Below, in pieces: positions 1-9,409 of a stretch of 64,000 bases of DNA. A program made the position numbers and the translations under genes. The notes under the pieces were generated by a model that saw only the letters and a list, made by a program, of their open reading frames with translations, was not told the DNA's origin and ran no database searches. This DNA comes from Fimbriimonadaceae bacterium (GTDB lineage: Bacteria; Armatimonadota; Fimbriimonadia; Fimbriimonadales; Fimbriimonadaceae), in the NCBI GenBank assembly GCA_020847855.1, contig JADLBH010000023.1, positions 17,834 through 81,833 on the forward strand, read 5' to 3'. How positions within the stretch are numbered: position 1 is the first letter of the stretch; the number at the start of each line of letters is the position of its first letter.

Positions 1-162
1 GGTCGCGACGCTCCGATCCCGGCCCCGTCCTGCTTGGCTGATGTTGCGTGCGATGATGCTCGCGAAGGCAAACCCAAGGATCGCGAGCACGCCCAGGAGG
101 ACGATGGCGATGACGAGGGTTTGCCCGCCGCGCTTGGCGGGTCGGGCCGGACGGGTCTTCAT
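1..162 (-). CDS. PilX-like type IV pilus assembly protein, N-terminal fragment
   Basis: Only the first 54 codons lie in the window; the 3' part is cut off by the window edge. The protein starts with a short basic stretch (KTRPARPAKRGG) followed by a hydrophobic helix (about residues 15-38). This resembles the PilX N-terminal family: a pilin-like anchor without the canonical Glu at +5. It is the last visible gene of the pilin operon, 17 nt after the stop of the preceding pseudopilin. The fragment allows no statement about the periplasmic part. A minor pilin or adhesin-priming role is inferred from position. Confidence 0.6.
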   Translation of the reverse strand, partial: MKTRPARPAKRGGQTLVIAIVLLGVLAILGFAFASIIARNISQAGRGRDRSVAT

Positions 163-179
163 AGTGCAGTCGCTGGCTC

Positions 180-2525
180 TCATCGGAGGAAGTTCCGAAC
201 CTCGGTCGTGCCGCGGACGGTGATCGTCTGGGCGTTGGGCAGACTCGACTGCGGATGGTTCTTGATGGTCAAGTTGATCTCAAGCACCTGGGCCGAGTCG
301 TAGTCGGCGGCGACAACGTCGTTGGGCTCTGTGTATTGGAAGCGATAGGAGACGAAGATGTTCCCTGTCGGCACGTAGCTACCGCCGTTCAGGTAGCCGC
401 TCGGGATCGGCTCGCCGAACTTGGAGTTCAGCTCGAGATAGCCCGCGCGGTACTGCGGCTGAAGGACCGCCTGCACAAAGTTCGTGCCGTCATAGACCAT
501 CGGGTCGTAGAGGTTCGGTGCGCCGTTGCCGCTCAGGTTGAGCGCGCTCCAGTCGGGCTCCGGCTGGTCCACGTAGTTGATGAAGTACTGGTTCGGGCCG
601 ACGGGCCTCTTGGTGGCACGCGCATAGCGCACGTAGCGACCGTAGTTCGGCCCCGGCTTCTGGTCGGGCCCGATCACGGTTTCCGAGCCAGGGGTCACGA
701 ACGCGCGGGCCACGCCGTTGGCCGGGTCGAGCGGGCTTCGCGTGCCGTCGGGCTGGGGCATGATGCGCAGGTCAACGTATCGCTTCACGTACTGGGCGCG
801 GTCCAGGCTCGGCGCGAGGACCGGGAAGTCGGTCCACAGCTTGTTGAAGCGTCGGTTGACCGGCTGGAAGAGGACGTCGTAGAAGTTGCCCGAACCTACG
901 CCCGGATCGTTGCTCGGGGTGTAGTCCAGCGAGGTGTTCGGGTCGTACGGGCTCACCCTGACGCCTGTGCTCAGGTCAATCGGGGAACCGCCGGGGACGG
1001 ACTGCTGGCCATAGGTGGGCACCCGGTAGTCATACGGGACGTTCTGGTCGGTGCCGACCTCCCGGGACTCGAAGCTCGCCTTGACCTTCCCGGAGCGAGC
1101 GCCGGGGGCGACGGGGACGAAATTCGTCCGCCACATCGCCTGGCCGAGCCAGCCGCTTCGAGAATCGGCGAGGTTGGCCGCTTCGGTGAAAGCATAGGGC
1201 CGAGGAACCACGTCCCGCGGCAGGGCGCTCACCTCGAGGAACCGCTTGACGTCGAACACCTCCACTCCCTGCGCGAGGTCGTCCGTCATGGTCTGCGGGT
1301 CGAAGCCAAAAAGACTGAAATGCTCGACGCCAAGGTTGTCCACCCACGGCCTGCCCACAAGATAGGGAAGCTGGAAAGCGCCGCCCAGTCCCCAGCGAGG
1401 CCGGGCCGTGCCCGCGCTCAGGTTCGCCGCCCCCCAGGAACTGGGGTACGTGCTGGGCCAAACCCGCATCAGGAGCGAGGACCACGAGCCGTACTGGGTG
1501 ACGTAAGTGTCGGGGCCCGCCTTGACCCCGTTCTCGACCTCGGAGCCTGTCCGAAGGGCGGACTCGCCCACGGCGGGCTCGCTCGTCACCCGTGTCGGTT
1601 GGAACCGCACCATGGGGACGATCCTCGGGACGTTCCCGTCGTAGTAGACCGCTCGGTTTGTCTTGTTGAAGGCCGCGGCGATCATGTCGTAGCGGCTGAC
1701 CTCGGTCACGACGGTGGAGGCCCTCAGCCAGTTCTGGATCCTTGCCGCCTTCGCCTGTCCCGCGGCAGTGAGGCCACCGGTGGGGTACGTCGCGTCCACG
1801 CCCGGCATCAGGGTGAAGAAGGCAGGGTCGTCCAGATCGTCCGGCTCGTTGTCGCCGTTCGCGTCCTGGAAGTACCTTGTGTCCACCTGGTACCGGCCCG
1901 CCCCGGCGTTCCAGATCTTGGGTGTGACCTCGGCGCGGAAGAGGACGTAGAGGTTGTCCCGACCGCCGGACCTCGCTTGCAGAAGGCCGTCGTAGGGGTT
2001 GAAATAGAGCCCAGGCTGGTCGGCGTCGCCATCGCCGTTGCGGTCAACGAGCGGCGCGCGCAGACCGACGAACCAGCGCTCGATGGTCGGGCCTTGCACG
2101 GAGGGGAGGTTCGCTTGGCCCTTGGGAGCCTTGAGGGTCGGGTCCTCCTTGCCCGTGTCGGGGTTGATGAACGCCCCGCTGGGCCCTCGGTTCGGCTCGC
2201 CTTCTGAGACCTTGGCAAGATCGAGCTTGACGTTGGGCAGCAGCACCGGCTCCCAAGTGCCCGCGGCCCGTCCAGGCACGACCACCCAGAGGCTTCCCTT
2301 CGCGCCAGAGTTGTCGCGAACTCCGCTGGCGTTGCCCACGTTCCGCTCGAGGAGGCGCACGACAGAGCGCGCCTTCTCCTGGGCGTCGGCGAACCCTTGG
2401 GCCGCCCTGGTGAGATTGAAGCCTTGGACGACCGGAAGGAAGATGATCGTCATGAGGATGGCCGTGATGGCCATCACCGTGATCAGCTCTATTAGGCTGA
2501 AGCCGCTCTGTCTCGTCGTTCTCAT
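180..2525 (-). CDS. large prepilin-type pseudopilin (PilW/GspJ position)
   Basis: Predicted 781-residue minor pilin-like protein. The N terminus reads MRTTRQSGFSLIELIT: prepilin peptidase would cut between Gly8 and Phe9, with the usual Glu at +5, and the next 20 residues are a hydrophobic helix. ATG at 2525 is chosen because it forms a 4-bp ATGA overlap with the stop of the upstream pseudopilin gene and places the cleavage site normally; the longer upstream reading would bury it. Minor pilins are usually 150-250 residues, so about 750 residues of extra periplasmic domain without recognised motifs is unusual. It sits in the operon with pilB, pilT, pilC and pilD. The pilin anchor is certain; the role of the large domain is unknown. 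Confidence 0.8.
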   Translation of the reverse strand: MRTTRQSGFSLIELITVMAITAILMTIIFLPVVQGFNLTRAAQGFADAQEKARSVVRLLERNVGNASGVRDNSGAKGSLWVVVPGRAAGTWEPVLLPNVKLDLAKVSEGEPNRGPSGAFINPDTGKEDPTLKAPKGQANLPSVQGPTIERWFVGLRAPLVDRNGDGDADQPGLYFNPYDGLLQARSGGRDNLYVLFRAEVTPKIWNAGAGRYQVDTRYFQDANGDNEPDDLDDPAFFTLMPGVDATYPTGGLTAAGQAKAARIQNWLRASTVVTEVSRYDMIAAAFNKTNRAVYYDGNVPRIVPMVRFQPTRVTSEPAVGESALRTGSEVENGVKAGPDTYVTQYGSWSSLLMRVWPSTYPSSWGAANLSAGTARPRWGLGGAFQLPYLVGRPWVDNLGVEHFSLFGFDPQTMTDDLAQGVEVFDVKRFLEVSALPRDVVPRPYAFTEAANLADSRSGWLGQAMWRTNFVPVAPGARSGKVKASFESREVGTDQNVPYDYRVPTYGQQSVPGGSPIDLSTGVRVSPYDPNTSLDYTPSNDPGVGSGNFYDVLFQPVNRRFNKLWTDFPVLAPSLDRAQYVKRYVDLRIMPQPDGTRSPLDPANGVARAFVTPGSETVIGPDQKPGPNYGRYVRYARATKRPVGPNQYFINYVDQPEPDWSALNLSGNGAPNLYDPMVYDGTNFVQAVLQPQYRAGYLELNSKFGEPIPSGYLNGGSYVPTGNIFVSYRFQYTEPNDVVAADYDSAQVLEINLTIKNHPQSSLPNAQTITVRGTTEVRNFLR

Positions 2526-4672
2526 CGCTGCAATCCACCGGGCCGGAACCCTTCGATCTCGGTCCTTCGCCAGTTCCTCATCCACTCCTCAAGGGCGTTG
2601 TAGTTCGCCACTTCGTCGGTGCCGAGCAAGAACGTGGACGGGTTCCAAAGGACACGGACCTTCACAGAGGCGCCGCGCACCCTGCGCACCGCATAGTTGT
2701 TCGCATAGTCGAAAACGGTGCCGCCTCGGCTCGTAATGTCAAGATAGGCCAGGTCGGCCCCGCGGACGTTCTCGATCCCGGTGACCGGCCACTCTTGCTC
2801 GTCGAACGAGCGCGGCCCGGTCGCGGTCGTGTACCAAATCTCTCCGATCAGCACACGCTGACCGAGGTCGTTGAGCGGAAAGTAGATTCGCGACGGGTTG
2901 CCCTGCGGCACTCCGCTGGAGTCCGGTGTCCCTCCCACGAGGCACTCTCCAGGGCCGAGGCCGTTGGCCCGGAGGGCGGCGGAAATCCGATAGTTCCGCG
3001 CGGCCTTGAACGGCTGGGCAGACCACTCCCCGATGCCCATATAGAGCGCTCGGACGTTCCGTCCTGCGATGTCCGGGACGAGTACCGGTGCGCTCCAAGG
3101 GTTGTTCGGGTCTCCGGTCGGATAGACCAGGTTCGCAGAGAGCCCGTTGGCCGGGTTTCCGTCGGCGTCGCGGAACTGAAGGACGCCGTTCGACTTGTCG
3201 GTCTGCCAAGCGCTGGTCGGGTACTGCGGGTACCCCGGCGCGTTCGGGTCGTTTTCGGCGTTGCCGAGGATCAGACCACCGCTTTCGAGATCAACGATCA
3301 CCATGTCCTCCGTCTTGTTGGGCTCGGGCGGAAGGAGGGACGGGGAGGAGATCCCTAGGCCGGGGTTGGGCCTACCATCCTTGCCGAGGCCGCTCCGGGG
3401 CTTGATCGAGTTGAGTGTGAGCTTGACGTTGCCTTCGTTGGACCGGGGGACGCGGAACTCGTCGCGCACGATCCGCCAGTCGAGGACGGTGTAGTCAACG
3501 TTCGCCTTGAGCGGAACGCGCTGGCCGCGCTCGGTCCGGAACGTCGCCTCGAAAGCGGAGGGGCTCACCAGGAGCGTGCCCATGCAATAGTCCACGCCTG
3601 CGCCGCCGGTATTCGCGGCCCCGAGCACCTTGTACTCGTAGGGGTCGCCGGAAAAGGGCGTTGCGAGAGGTAGCTCTCGGAAGACCCTGGAGACGCGGAC
3701 GGAGCCGAACTCTGCACCCCGGTAGTTCGCGGCGACGAACTGGGAGGCGTTGCCGAACACGTCGGGTTCTGCCACCAATTGTTGGAGCGAGATCACGAGG
3801 TAGTTGCCTGCGACTTGGGCGTAGGGCGGGAGCGCGGCGACGTTGATCCGTGCCTGAATGATGACGTCGTACTGCTGGATGTTCCCGGAGTTCGGCTCGA
3901 GGTAGGCGAAGCTGAAGGCAATCCGGAAGTCCGAGTTGCGGGCAGGCGCGACCCAAACCTGGTCCTCGCCAGAAAAGTAGGTCGTGTCGGTATTCGCAGC
4001 CTCGACGAAGTAGAACTCATAGTCCCGCCACCGACCCGATGGGCTGGGGCGGTTCTCGTTCCGGTCGCCCCATCGGCGCACGAGGTCGTTGCCGTACATG
4101 AGGACGACGCCCGGCTCACCGATCCCGGCCGCGGTCTGGAAGTAGTAGGTGGGCGCAAAGCTGAGTTGGAGCAGCCCGCCATAGTCGCTGCCTACCGGGA
4201 GACCAGGGATGCGCCTAGGGGAAGGCACGGGCTTGGACTCGCCGATCACTCGCGAGAACAGGTTGGCCCCAGAGACCTTCATCCAGTTCCCGATGCTGGA
4301 GCCGCCCACGATCACGTTGCCTTGGGAGTCGAGCCTGCCCGGAGCCGGGTTCGGGTCCTTGTCGGGCAAGAGGTCGCCAGGGCGGCGGTTGGGATTGACG
4401 AGGATACGGATGCCGCCTGCCTGGTTCACATAGCTGACCGGCAGGATCATCTCGGCGAGCTCTCCGGGCTGGCCGACGATGCGTTGCAGCTCGGCACTGG
4501 CGAGTTGGGCGGCCACAGTGTTGTTCCGGGTCGTCCGCAGGAGCGAGAGGCCGGGCGGGAAGACCTGGACGATCGCCAGGATCCCGACCAGGAAGACGAC
4601 GATGACGACGAGGATCTCGATCAGCGTCGTTCCCGCGTTCTTCCTTCTGGGGTGTAAGTTTCTCGGTCTCAT
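2522..4672 (-). CDS. large prepilin-type pseudopilin (PilV-like)
   Basis: About 716 residues. The N terminus has a basic leader ending NAG, then TTLIEILVVIVVFLVGILAI: the prepilin cleavage site is after Gly14, Glu lies at +5, and a hydrophobic helix follows. This matches PilV-type prepilin N-terminal methylation domains. ATG at 4672 is preferred over an in-frame TTG four codons upstream; neither has a clear Shine-Dalgarno sequence. The remaining ~690 residues are predicted extracytoplasmic and rich in Pro, Gly and Asn, without a family I recognise. The start codon of the next pseudopilin overlaps its stop. It probably forms part of the pilus tip or pseudopilus complex, but its size far exceeds known minor pilins. 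Confidence 0.8.
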   Translation of the reverse strand: MRPRNLHPRRKNAGTTLIEILVVIVVFLVGILAIVQVFPPGLSLLRTTRNNTVAAQLASAELQRIVGQPGELAEMILPVSYVNQAGGIRILVNPNRRPGDLLPDKDPNPAPGRLDSQGNVIVGGSSIGNWMKVSGANLFSRVIGESKPVPSPRRIPGLPVGSDYGGLLQLSFAPTYYFQTAAGIGEPGVVLMYGNDLVRRWGDRNENRPSPSGRWRDYEFYFVEAANTDTTYFSGEDQVWVAPARNSDFRIAFSFAYLEPNSGNIQQYDVIIQARINVAALPPYAQVAGNYLVISLQQLVAEPDVFGNASQFVAANYRGAEFGSVRVSRVFRELPLATPFSGDPYEYKVLGAANTGGAGVDYCMGTLLVSPSAFEATFRTERGQRVPLKANVDYTVLDWRIVRDEFRVPRSNEGNVKLTLNSIKPRSGLGKDGRPNPGLGISSPSLLPPEPNKTEDMVIVDLESGGLILGNAENDPNAPGYPQYPTSAWQTDKSNGVLQFRDADGNPANGLSANLVYPTGDPNNPWSAPVLVPDIAGRNVRALYMGIGEWSAQPFKAARNYRISAALRANGLGPGECLVGGTPDSSGVPQGNPSRIYFPLNDLGQRVLIGEIWYTTATGPRSFDEQEWPVTGIENVRGADLAYLDITSRGGTVFDYANNYAVRRVRGASVKVRVLWNPSTFLLGTDEVANYNALEEWMRNWRRTEIEGFRPGGLQR

Positions 4673-4704
4673 CCGATGTATCAAGTCGTTGTCGTTGTAG
4701 GCGT

Positions 4705-5550
4705 CTAGGGGGTCGAGCGCCAGGACCGCTCATAGACGGTCTTGGAGTCGAACGGGCGGGCCGCGCCGCCTAGGAACAGGGCGATGTCGCGGTTGGCGGC
4801 GGTCGGTACGGTGGCCGATCCCTGATAGTCGCGGAAGTACGTGTTCCAGGTGATCACCGCGTCCTCGGTGGGGTCGGAGTAGCCGAGCTGTCGCGGGTCG
4901 TCCTGGGCGTTGCCGCCTTGGTTGATCGCGAAATCGGTCCAGAACCGGGTGTAGTGGAGCTCGGTCCGGGTGCCGCCACCCGCGACCCTGATGTCGGAGA
5001 CGTCATAGCCGCTGAGCCTGTACCACTGCTGGGCCGCGCTCGGCGCGCACCCGGCGGTCAGGTCTGGGCAGATCCAGCCGTCGGCCGGGCCATAGGCTTG
5101 TCGCGCTCCCGCGATGTCGTCGGCGTTCGTGACCCTGCCGTCGCCGTCGAGGTCCTTGATGGGTGCGGTTCCGACCGCCCTCGGGTCCTGGTTCGGGTAG
5201 ACGGCGTTCGTGATCGCCATGGCGTCGAAGCGGTTGTAGGCCGGCTTGAGGATTGTTAGGGCCTCGATCCGCCGGGGGTAGAGGAAGCCTTTGAGCTTGT
5301 CGGCGGGGATGACGTCCGTGCCTCCGGGCGTGTACGTGGTCACGTACCCCAGGAGCGCGGGCGGGTATCCGCCTTGGTCCACCCGGTAAAGCTGGAGCGC
5401 CGACCGGATACTGTTCATGTTGGAGATGTCGCCGTTCCGGTAGGCGGCGTCCTTGGCCCGGGCGAAGACCGGGAAGATGATGGCCGCCAGAATCGCGATG
5501 ATCGCGATCACGACGAGCAGTTCAATGAGCGTGAATGCCTTTTTCAGCAT
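4705..5550 (-). CDS. GspG/PilA-like pilin with type II secretion-type N terminus
   Basis: 281 residues. It starts MLKKAFTLIELLVVIAIIAI, a textbook prepilin leader: cleavage after Ala5 and Glu at +5. The start at 5550 is supported by a GGGGA ribosome site about 8 nt upstream; a longer frame upstream lacks pilin features. The body resembles DUF1559/GspG-like pseudopilins of Armatimonadota and Planctomycetota, with an aromatic C-terminal region. It lies between the prepilin peptidase gene (50 nt upstream) and two giant pseudopilin genes. Probable major or pseudo-major pilin; whether it builds a twitching pilus, a DNA-uptake pilus or a T2SS-like pseudopilus cannot be decided here. Confidence 0.85.
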   Translation of the reverse strand: MLKKAFTLIELLVVIAIIAILAAIIFPVFARAKDAAYRNGDISNMNSIRSALQLYRVDQGGYPPALLGYVTTYTPGGTDVIPADKLKGFLYPRRIEALTILKPAYNRFDAMAITNAVYPNQDPRAVGTAPIKDLDGDGRVTNADDIAGARQAYGPADGWICPDLTAGCAPSAAQQWYRLSGYDVSDIRVAGGGTRTELHYTRFWTDFAINQGGNAQDDPRQLGYSDPTEDAVITWNTYFRDYQGSATVPTAANRDIALFLGGAARPFDSKTVYERSWRSTP

Positions 5551-5600
5551 GGCGTAACGTCCCCTTCGGGCTTTGACTCGCCGCCGTGCAGGAATGTTCC

Positions 5601-6659
5601 CTACAAGGTGGCAAACTGTTCCAAGTATCCCCGGATTGCGACGGTGATCGGTTGTTCGAGGAAGATTGCGGCGATGGCGCCGGCGGCCAGGTACGGCCCG
5701 AAAGGGATCGTGGTCAGATCCACCTTGGGGTCTTCCTCGATCCCTTCGTAGTCGTAGGGATCCTCTCCAAACCACCTTTGGTAGAGTTCTGGAAGCGCTT
5801 TGTTCCCTCGCGAGCGGTTGATCCCTTCCATCACGAGTCCGATCACGTCAATGCAGAGCAAGTACCCGAGGCCACAACGGAGCAAGGACCCCAGGGATTC
5901 CGGCCCTTGTTCTTCCAGCGCCTCCTCCTCGCCAGGCTCCTCGCTCGACTTCCTGCCCAGCGCGATCCCGAGTCCGATCACGGCCCCGACCGTCACCGCG
6001 ATCCCGAACGACGCGAAGGCAAGCAAAGGGAACAAGACTGCGCCCGTCCCACGCGCGAGCTTGATGTCGCCATGGCCCATCGCGTCCTTGCGGAACAGGA
6101 GCCGCCCCAGGAACGCGATCCCCCATAAGACCCCCACGCCGCACAGTGCACCGGCCACCGAGGAGGGCATGCCCCAGGTCCAGGCCTCGGGCCTGCCCTG
6201 CAGGATCATGACCAGGTTCATGACCAGGCCGATGACCAGGATCCAGGCGTTGATCTGGTCAGGAATGATGTAGTACGCGAGATCGGTGAAGACAACGGCC
6301 ACGAGGCAGGCCGACATCAGCATATAAGCGACCGCCCTGACCGGATCGCCATCCGTGTGGCTCCCGCTGAGGTACATCCACCAGATGCCTGCCCAAAGGG
6401 ATGCGTTGATGAGCTCGACCACCACGTAGCGAACGCTGACCCTCGTGCCGCACTGGCGGCACTTCCCGCCTTGGACCACCCAACTGAGGATCGGCACCAG
6501 TTCGAGCCACGAGAGGCGGTTCTTACACGATGGGCAGAAGCTGTGTCGCGGCTCGTTCACGGAGAGCCCGCGCGGGAGCCGATAGATCACGACGTTCAAA
6601 AAGCTGCCTATGGCAGCCCCGATCCAAAATCCGATGATCCACGTCCACTCAGGAAACAA
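5601..6659 (-). CDS. pilD: prepilin peptidase / N-methyltransferase (A24A)
   Basis: 352-residue polytopic membrane aspartyl protease that removes the prepilin leader and N-methylates the new first residue. Visible features: the N-terminal GSFLNVVIYRLPR motif; a cytoplasmic zinc-binding loop with Cys42, Cys45, Cys67 and Cys70; the first catalytic Asp at about residue 126 (FTDLAYYIIPD); the second in GHGD (residues 195-198) followed by IKL. The start codon is TTG, with GAGGG 6 nt upstream; no ATG or GTG fits the conserved N terminus better. It lies in the pil block, 128 nt from pilC, so its substrates are presumably the adjacent pilins. Confidence 0.95.
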   Translation of the reverse strand: MFPEWTWIIGFWIGAAIGSFLNVVIYRLPRGLSVNEPRHSFCPSCKNRLSWLELVPILSWVVQGGKCRQCGTRVSVRYVVVELINASLWAGIWWMYLSGSHTDGDPVRAVAYMLMSACLVAVVFTDLAYYIIPDQINAWILVIGLVMNLVMILQGRPEAWTWGMPSSVAGALCGVGVLWGIAFLGRLLFRKDAMGHGDIKLARGTGAVLFPLLAFASFGIAVTVGAVIGLGIALGRKSSEEPGEEEALEEQGPESLGSLLRCGLGYLLCIDVIGLVMEGINRSRGNKALPELYQRWFGEDPYDYEGIEEDPKVDLTTIPFGPYLAAGAIAAIFLEQPITVAIRGYLEQFATL

Positions 6660-6745
6660 GCATCGCCCTCACTGCAATAAGACGGGCTCGAACGCTCGTC
6701 CGCACCATATTGTCGGTGGAACGGAACCTAGGTTGAAGGAGGCTC

Positions 6746-6777
6746 GCGCCCGCTCCAGTCGTGCCTGGCGCGGGCGC
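6746..6777 (-). repeat. GC-rich inverted repeat after pilC
   Basis: Arms GCGCCCGC (6746-6753) and GCGGGCGC (6770-6777) are perfectly complementary around a 16-nt loop, just past the pilC stop. No T-run follows on the minus strand, so it is not a standard intrinsic terminator. It may be a transcript stabiliser or a partial attenuation point between pilC and the peptidase gene. The rest of the 128-nt gap shows only a short A/T-rich patch. Confidence 0.4.
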
Positions 6778-6787
6778 GGGCGCGACT

Positions 6788-8020
6788 CTACTCCATGCCT
6801 TCGCCGGACGAGAGGCCCTCGATCACCTTGATCAGAGGCAGGAACATCGCAATCACGATGAAACCGACGATAAAGCCGAGGAAAACGATGAGAACCGGTT
6901 CCAGGGCGGCCGTGAGAGAGGCCAGCGTGGCTTCGACTTCGTTCTCGTAAAAGTCGGCGATCTTCTGGAGCATGAAGTCTAAGGAGCCTGACTCCTCGCC
7001 GACGCCGATCATGTGGACGACCATCGGCGGGAACATCTTGCTTTCCTCGAGCGGGTCGCCGATTCGGTCGCCTTCGCGGATCCGTGCTCGTGCGTCGAGG
7101 ACCGCGTCCGCCATGATCGTATTGCCTACCGTGCCGGCGACCGTCTCCATGGCTTGAAGGATCGGGACGCCGGAGGTGAGCAAGGTGCCCATGGTGCGGC
7201 TGAACCGCGCCATACAGACCTTGTGGTGCAACTTGCCGAAGACCGGGACATAGAGCTTCATCCGGTCTGCGGCGCGCCTACCGAACTTCGTGGAGACGAA
7301 GAGCTTCCAGCCGAAGACGATGACGACGACGCTCACAATGATCACGAGCCACCGCTCTCGAAAGTGGGCCGAGAGGTCAATGAGGAACTTGGTCATCGCT
7401 GGGAAGTCGGTGTCCTTCAGGCCGATGTCCTTGAAGAGGGCGGCGAACTGCGGGACGATCCATGTGACGAGGAAGATGACGATGCCGATCGCCGCGATGA
7501 GGACGAGGACCGGGTAGGTCAGTGCCGACTTCACCTTCCTGCGCAGGGCAACGTCCGCCTCCAAGAAGCCCGCCAGCCTTTGTAGGGTCTCTTCCAAGAC
7601 GCCGCCGACCTCACCCGCGCGGATCAGACCGACGAAGAGATTGTTGAACGTTCTCGGGTGGCGCTGCATGGCGCGGCTGAGGCTCTCGCCGCCTTCGACC
7701 CGCTCGCCGATGTCGAGCAGGATCTTTTTGAGCTTAGGGTCTTGAGTCTGGCGCGAGAGAACGTCGAGGCAACGAACGAGCGACACGCCCGCGTCCACCA
7801 TGGTGCTGAACTGCCGACAGAAGACAGCGAGGTTGCCGAGCTTGACCTTTCCGTAGCGGCGCACCGATGCGGCGCCCTTCTTCTTGATCATGGAGACCTC
7901 GACGATCTCCAATCCTTGCTCTGCGAACCGGGCTTTCAGGGCGTCTTCGGAGTCCGCTTCGGCGGTTCCTTTCTGCAGGCCGCCGTTCGGATCTTTGAAG
8001 GTGTAGCTGTAGACGGGCAT
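6788..8020 (-). CDS. pilC: type IV pilus inner-membrane platform protein
   Basis: 410-residue GspF/PilC family protein. It starts MPVYSYTFKDPNGGLQKGT, the typical N terminus, and contains two repeated T2SSF helical domains (about residues 65-190 and 270-400) with three hydrophobic segments, near residues 170-190, 215-240 and 375-400. It forms the cytoplasmic-membrane platform on which the PilB and PilT motors act. A TAGAGT box lies 7 nt upstream of the ATG, suggesting a leaderless transcript starting here as well as read-through from pilT, 113 nt upstream. Length and order are normal for the family. Confidence 0.95.
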   Translation of the reverse strand: MPVYSYTFKDPNGGLQKGTAEADSEDALKARFAEQGLEIVEVSMIKKKGAASVRRYGKVKLGNLAVFCRQFSTMVDAGVSLVRCLDVLSRQTQDPKLKKILLDIGERVEGGESLSRAMQRHPRTFNNLFVGLIRAGEVGGVLEETLQRLAGFLEADVALRRKVKSALTYPVLVLIAAIGIVIFLVTWIVPQFAALFKDIGLKDTDFPAMTKFLIDLSAHFRERWLVIIVSVVVIVFGWKLFVSTKFGRRAADRMKLYVPVFGKLHHKVCMARFSRTMGTLLTSGVPILQAMETVAGTVGNTIMADAVLDARARIREGDRIGDPLEESKMFPPMVVHMIGVGEESGSLDFMLQKIADFYENEVEATLASLTAALEPVLIVFLGFIVGFIVIAMFLPLIKVIEGLSSGEGME

Positions 8021-8027
8021 GTTCTTT

Positions 8028-8033
8028 ACTCTA
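8028..8033 (-). promoter_or_regulatory. -10 element for pilC (leaderless type)
   Basis: TAGAGT on the minus strand, 7 nt before the pilC ATG. No Shine-Dalgarno sequence lies between. The arrangement recurs at many genes in the window. Confidence 0.5.
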
Positions 8034-8133
8034 AGTGATCGGCAGGCCGAGCCGTTCCCTTAGGACGCAGATTGTACACCAGGAGTTCTGGCCGGTTCGT
8101 TGCCGCTCTCTTCGCGGATCGCGAGTTGATGGA

Positions 8134-9384
8134 CTACCGCTTCGTGGGCGGGGCCCCTCCCTGGGCGCCTCCGAGGTTGATCATCTTCTTGAGCTCCTCG
8201 ACGTTCTGGCATCGGGTCATCGCTTCGTCCAGCGTGATCAAGCCTTTCATATAGAGGTCCCGCAAGCACTGGTCCATGCTCATCATGCCTTGCGCGCCGC
8301 TGGTCTGGATCATCGAAGGAATTTGGTGGGTCTTGTTCTCACGGATAAGGTTCCGGATCGCGGGCGAGGCGAGCATGACCTCGTTCGCGGGAACGCGGCC
8401 CGGCCCGCTCGCCCTCGGCAAGAGCTGCTGCGCCGCGATCGCGACGATGTTGTTCGAAAGCTGGACCCTGATCTGCTCCTGTTGCCCTGGGGGGAAGACG
8501 TCAATCATACGGTCAATGGACTCGGCCGCGTTGTTGGTGTGGAGGGTGGCGAAGACGAGGTGGCCCGTCTCTGCCGCGGTGATCGCCAAAGCGATGGTCT
8601 CCGTGTCGCGCATCTCACCCACGAGCAGGACGTCGGGGTCTTCGCGAAGACAGGCGCGGAGCGCGTTGCCAAAGCTCTTGGTGTCGCTTCCCAACTCGCG
8701 CTGGTTGATCACGCTGAGCTTGTGGGTGTGGAGGTACTCGATCGGGTCCTCGATCGTGATGATGTGGACCGCGCGGGTGGTGTTGATGTGGTTGATCATC
8801 GCCGCCAGCGAGGTGGACTTGCCCGAGCCCGTGGGCCCGGTGACCAGGACAAGGCCGCGGGGCCGCTCCGTCAACTGGTCGAGGATCGGAGGGAGGTTGA
8901 GCTCGCGGACGGTCGGGATCCGGTTCGAGATGAGACGGAACGCGGCCGCGACCGCCCCACGGTCGCGGTAGAGGTTCACACGGAAGCGCGCGCGCTTGGG
9001 GAGCTGGTACGAGAAGTCGAGCTCCAACGTGGTCTCAAAGCGCTGGATATGCTCGTCCGCGATGATCTCGTAGAGCATGCGCTGCGTCTGTTGCGGTGTG
9101 AACTTCTCGTAGTTCAGCTTCTTGAGGGCGCCGTCCTCACGGATGATGGGCTCCGAGGCTGCACAGACGTGGAGATCCGAGCAGTTCCGGTCCACGACGA
9201 TATGCAAGAGCTCGTCAATGTGAAGGTCTTCCAGCGTCTTGGGTGCGCCCGCGCCGGTGAGTTTGGGCGGCGGCGCCTCGCCCGTAGGCGTGGCTACGTC
9301 CTGCGGGACGGCCGGTGCCTCGCCCGTGGGCGTGGCTACGTCCTGAGGAACCGGGGGCGCTGTGTTCGGAGTCGAGTCGTTCAT
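8134..9384 (-). CDS. pilT: twitching motility retraction ATPase
   Basis: 416-residue hexameric AAA+ motor that depolymerises pili for retraction, twitching and DNA uptake. Visible motifs: Walker A GPTGSGKS (about 183-190), Asp box and Walker B DVLLVGEMRD (about 251-260), His box HLVFATLHTNN, and the retraction signature AIRNLIRE with downstream HQIPSMIQTS. ATG at 9384 is preferred over an in-frame ATG at 9411: a TACAAT -10 box overlaps 9411, and GAGAG lies just before 9384. The N terminus is an atypical Pro-rich extension containing a duplicated 14-residue unit (VPQDVATPTGEAP). It sits directly downstream of pilB. Confidence 0.95.
   Translation of the reverse strand: MNDSTPNTAPPVPQDVATPTGEAPAVPQDVATPTGEAPPPKLTGAGAPKTLEDLHIDELLHIVVDRNCSDLHVCAASEPIIREDGALKKLNYEKFTPQQTQRMLYEIIADEHIQRFETTLELDFSYQLPKRARFRVNLYRDRGAVAAAFRLISNRIPTVRELNLPPILDQLTERPRGLVLVTGPTGSGKSTSLAAMINHINTTRAVHIITIEDPIEYLHTHKLSVINQRELGSDTKSFGNALRACLREDPDVLLVGEMRDTETIALAITAAETGHLVFATLHTNNAAESIDRMIDVFPPGQQEQIRVQLSNNIVAIAAQQLLPRASGPGRVPANEVMLASPAIRNLIRENKTHQIPSMIQTSGAQGMMSMDQCLRDLYMKGLITLDEAMTRCQNVEELKKMINLGGAQGGAPPTKR
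9275..9345 (-). repeat. two-copy 42-bp tandem repeat in the pilT N terminus
   Basis: Two 29-bp near-identical blocks (9275-9303 and 9317-9345, one mismatch) recur with a 42-bp period, exactly 14 codons, so copy-number change would keep frame. They encode the Pro-rich linker repeated before the PilT core. Confidence 0.8.
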
Positions 9385-9409
9385 CGTCGTTCTCTCAAGG
9401 TCTACGTCC

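Noticed and set aside
6746..6777. Intrinsic terminator after pilC
   Set aside because: The hairpin is strong but no T-run follows on the coding strand.
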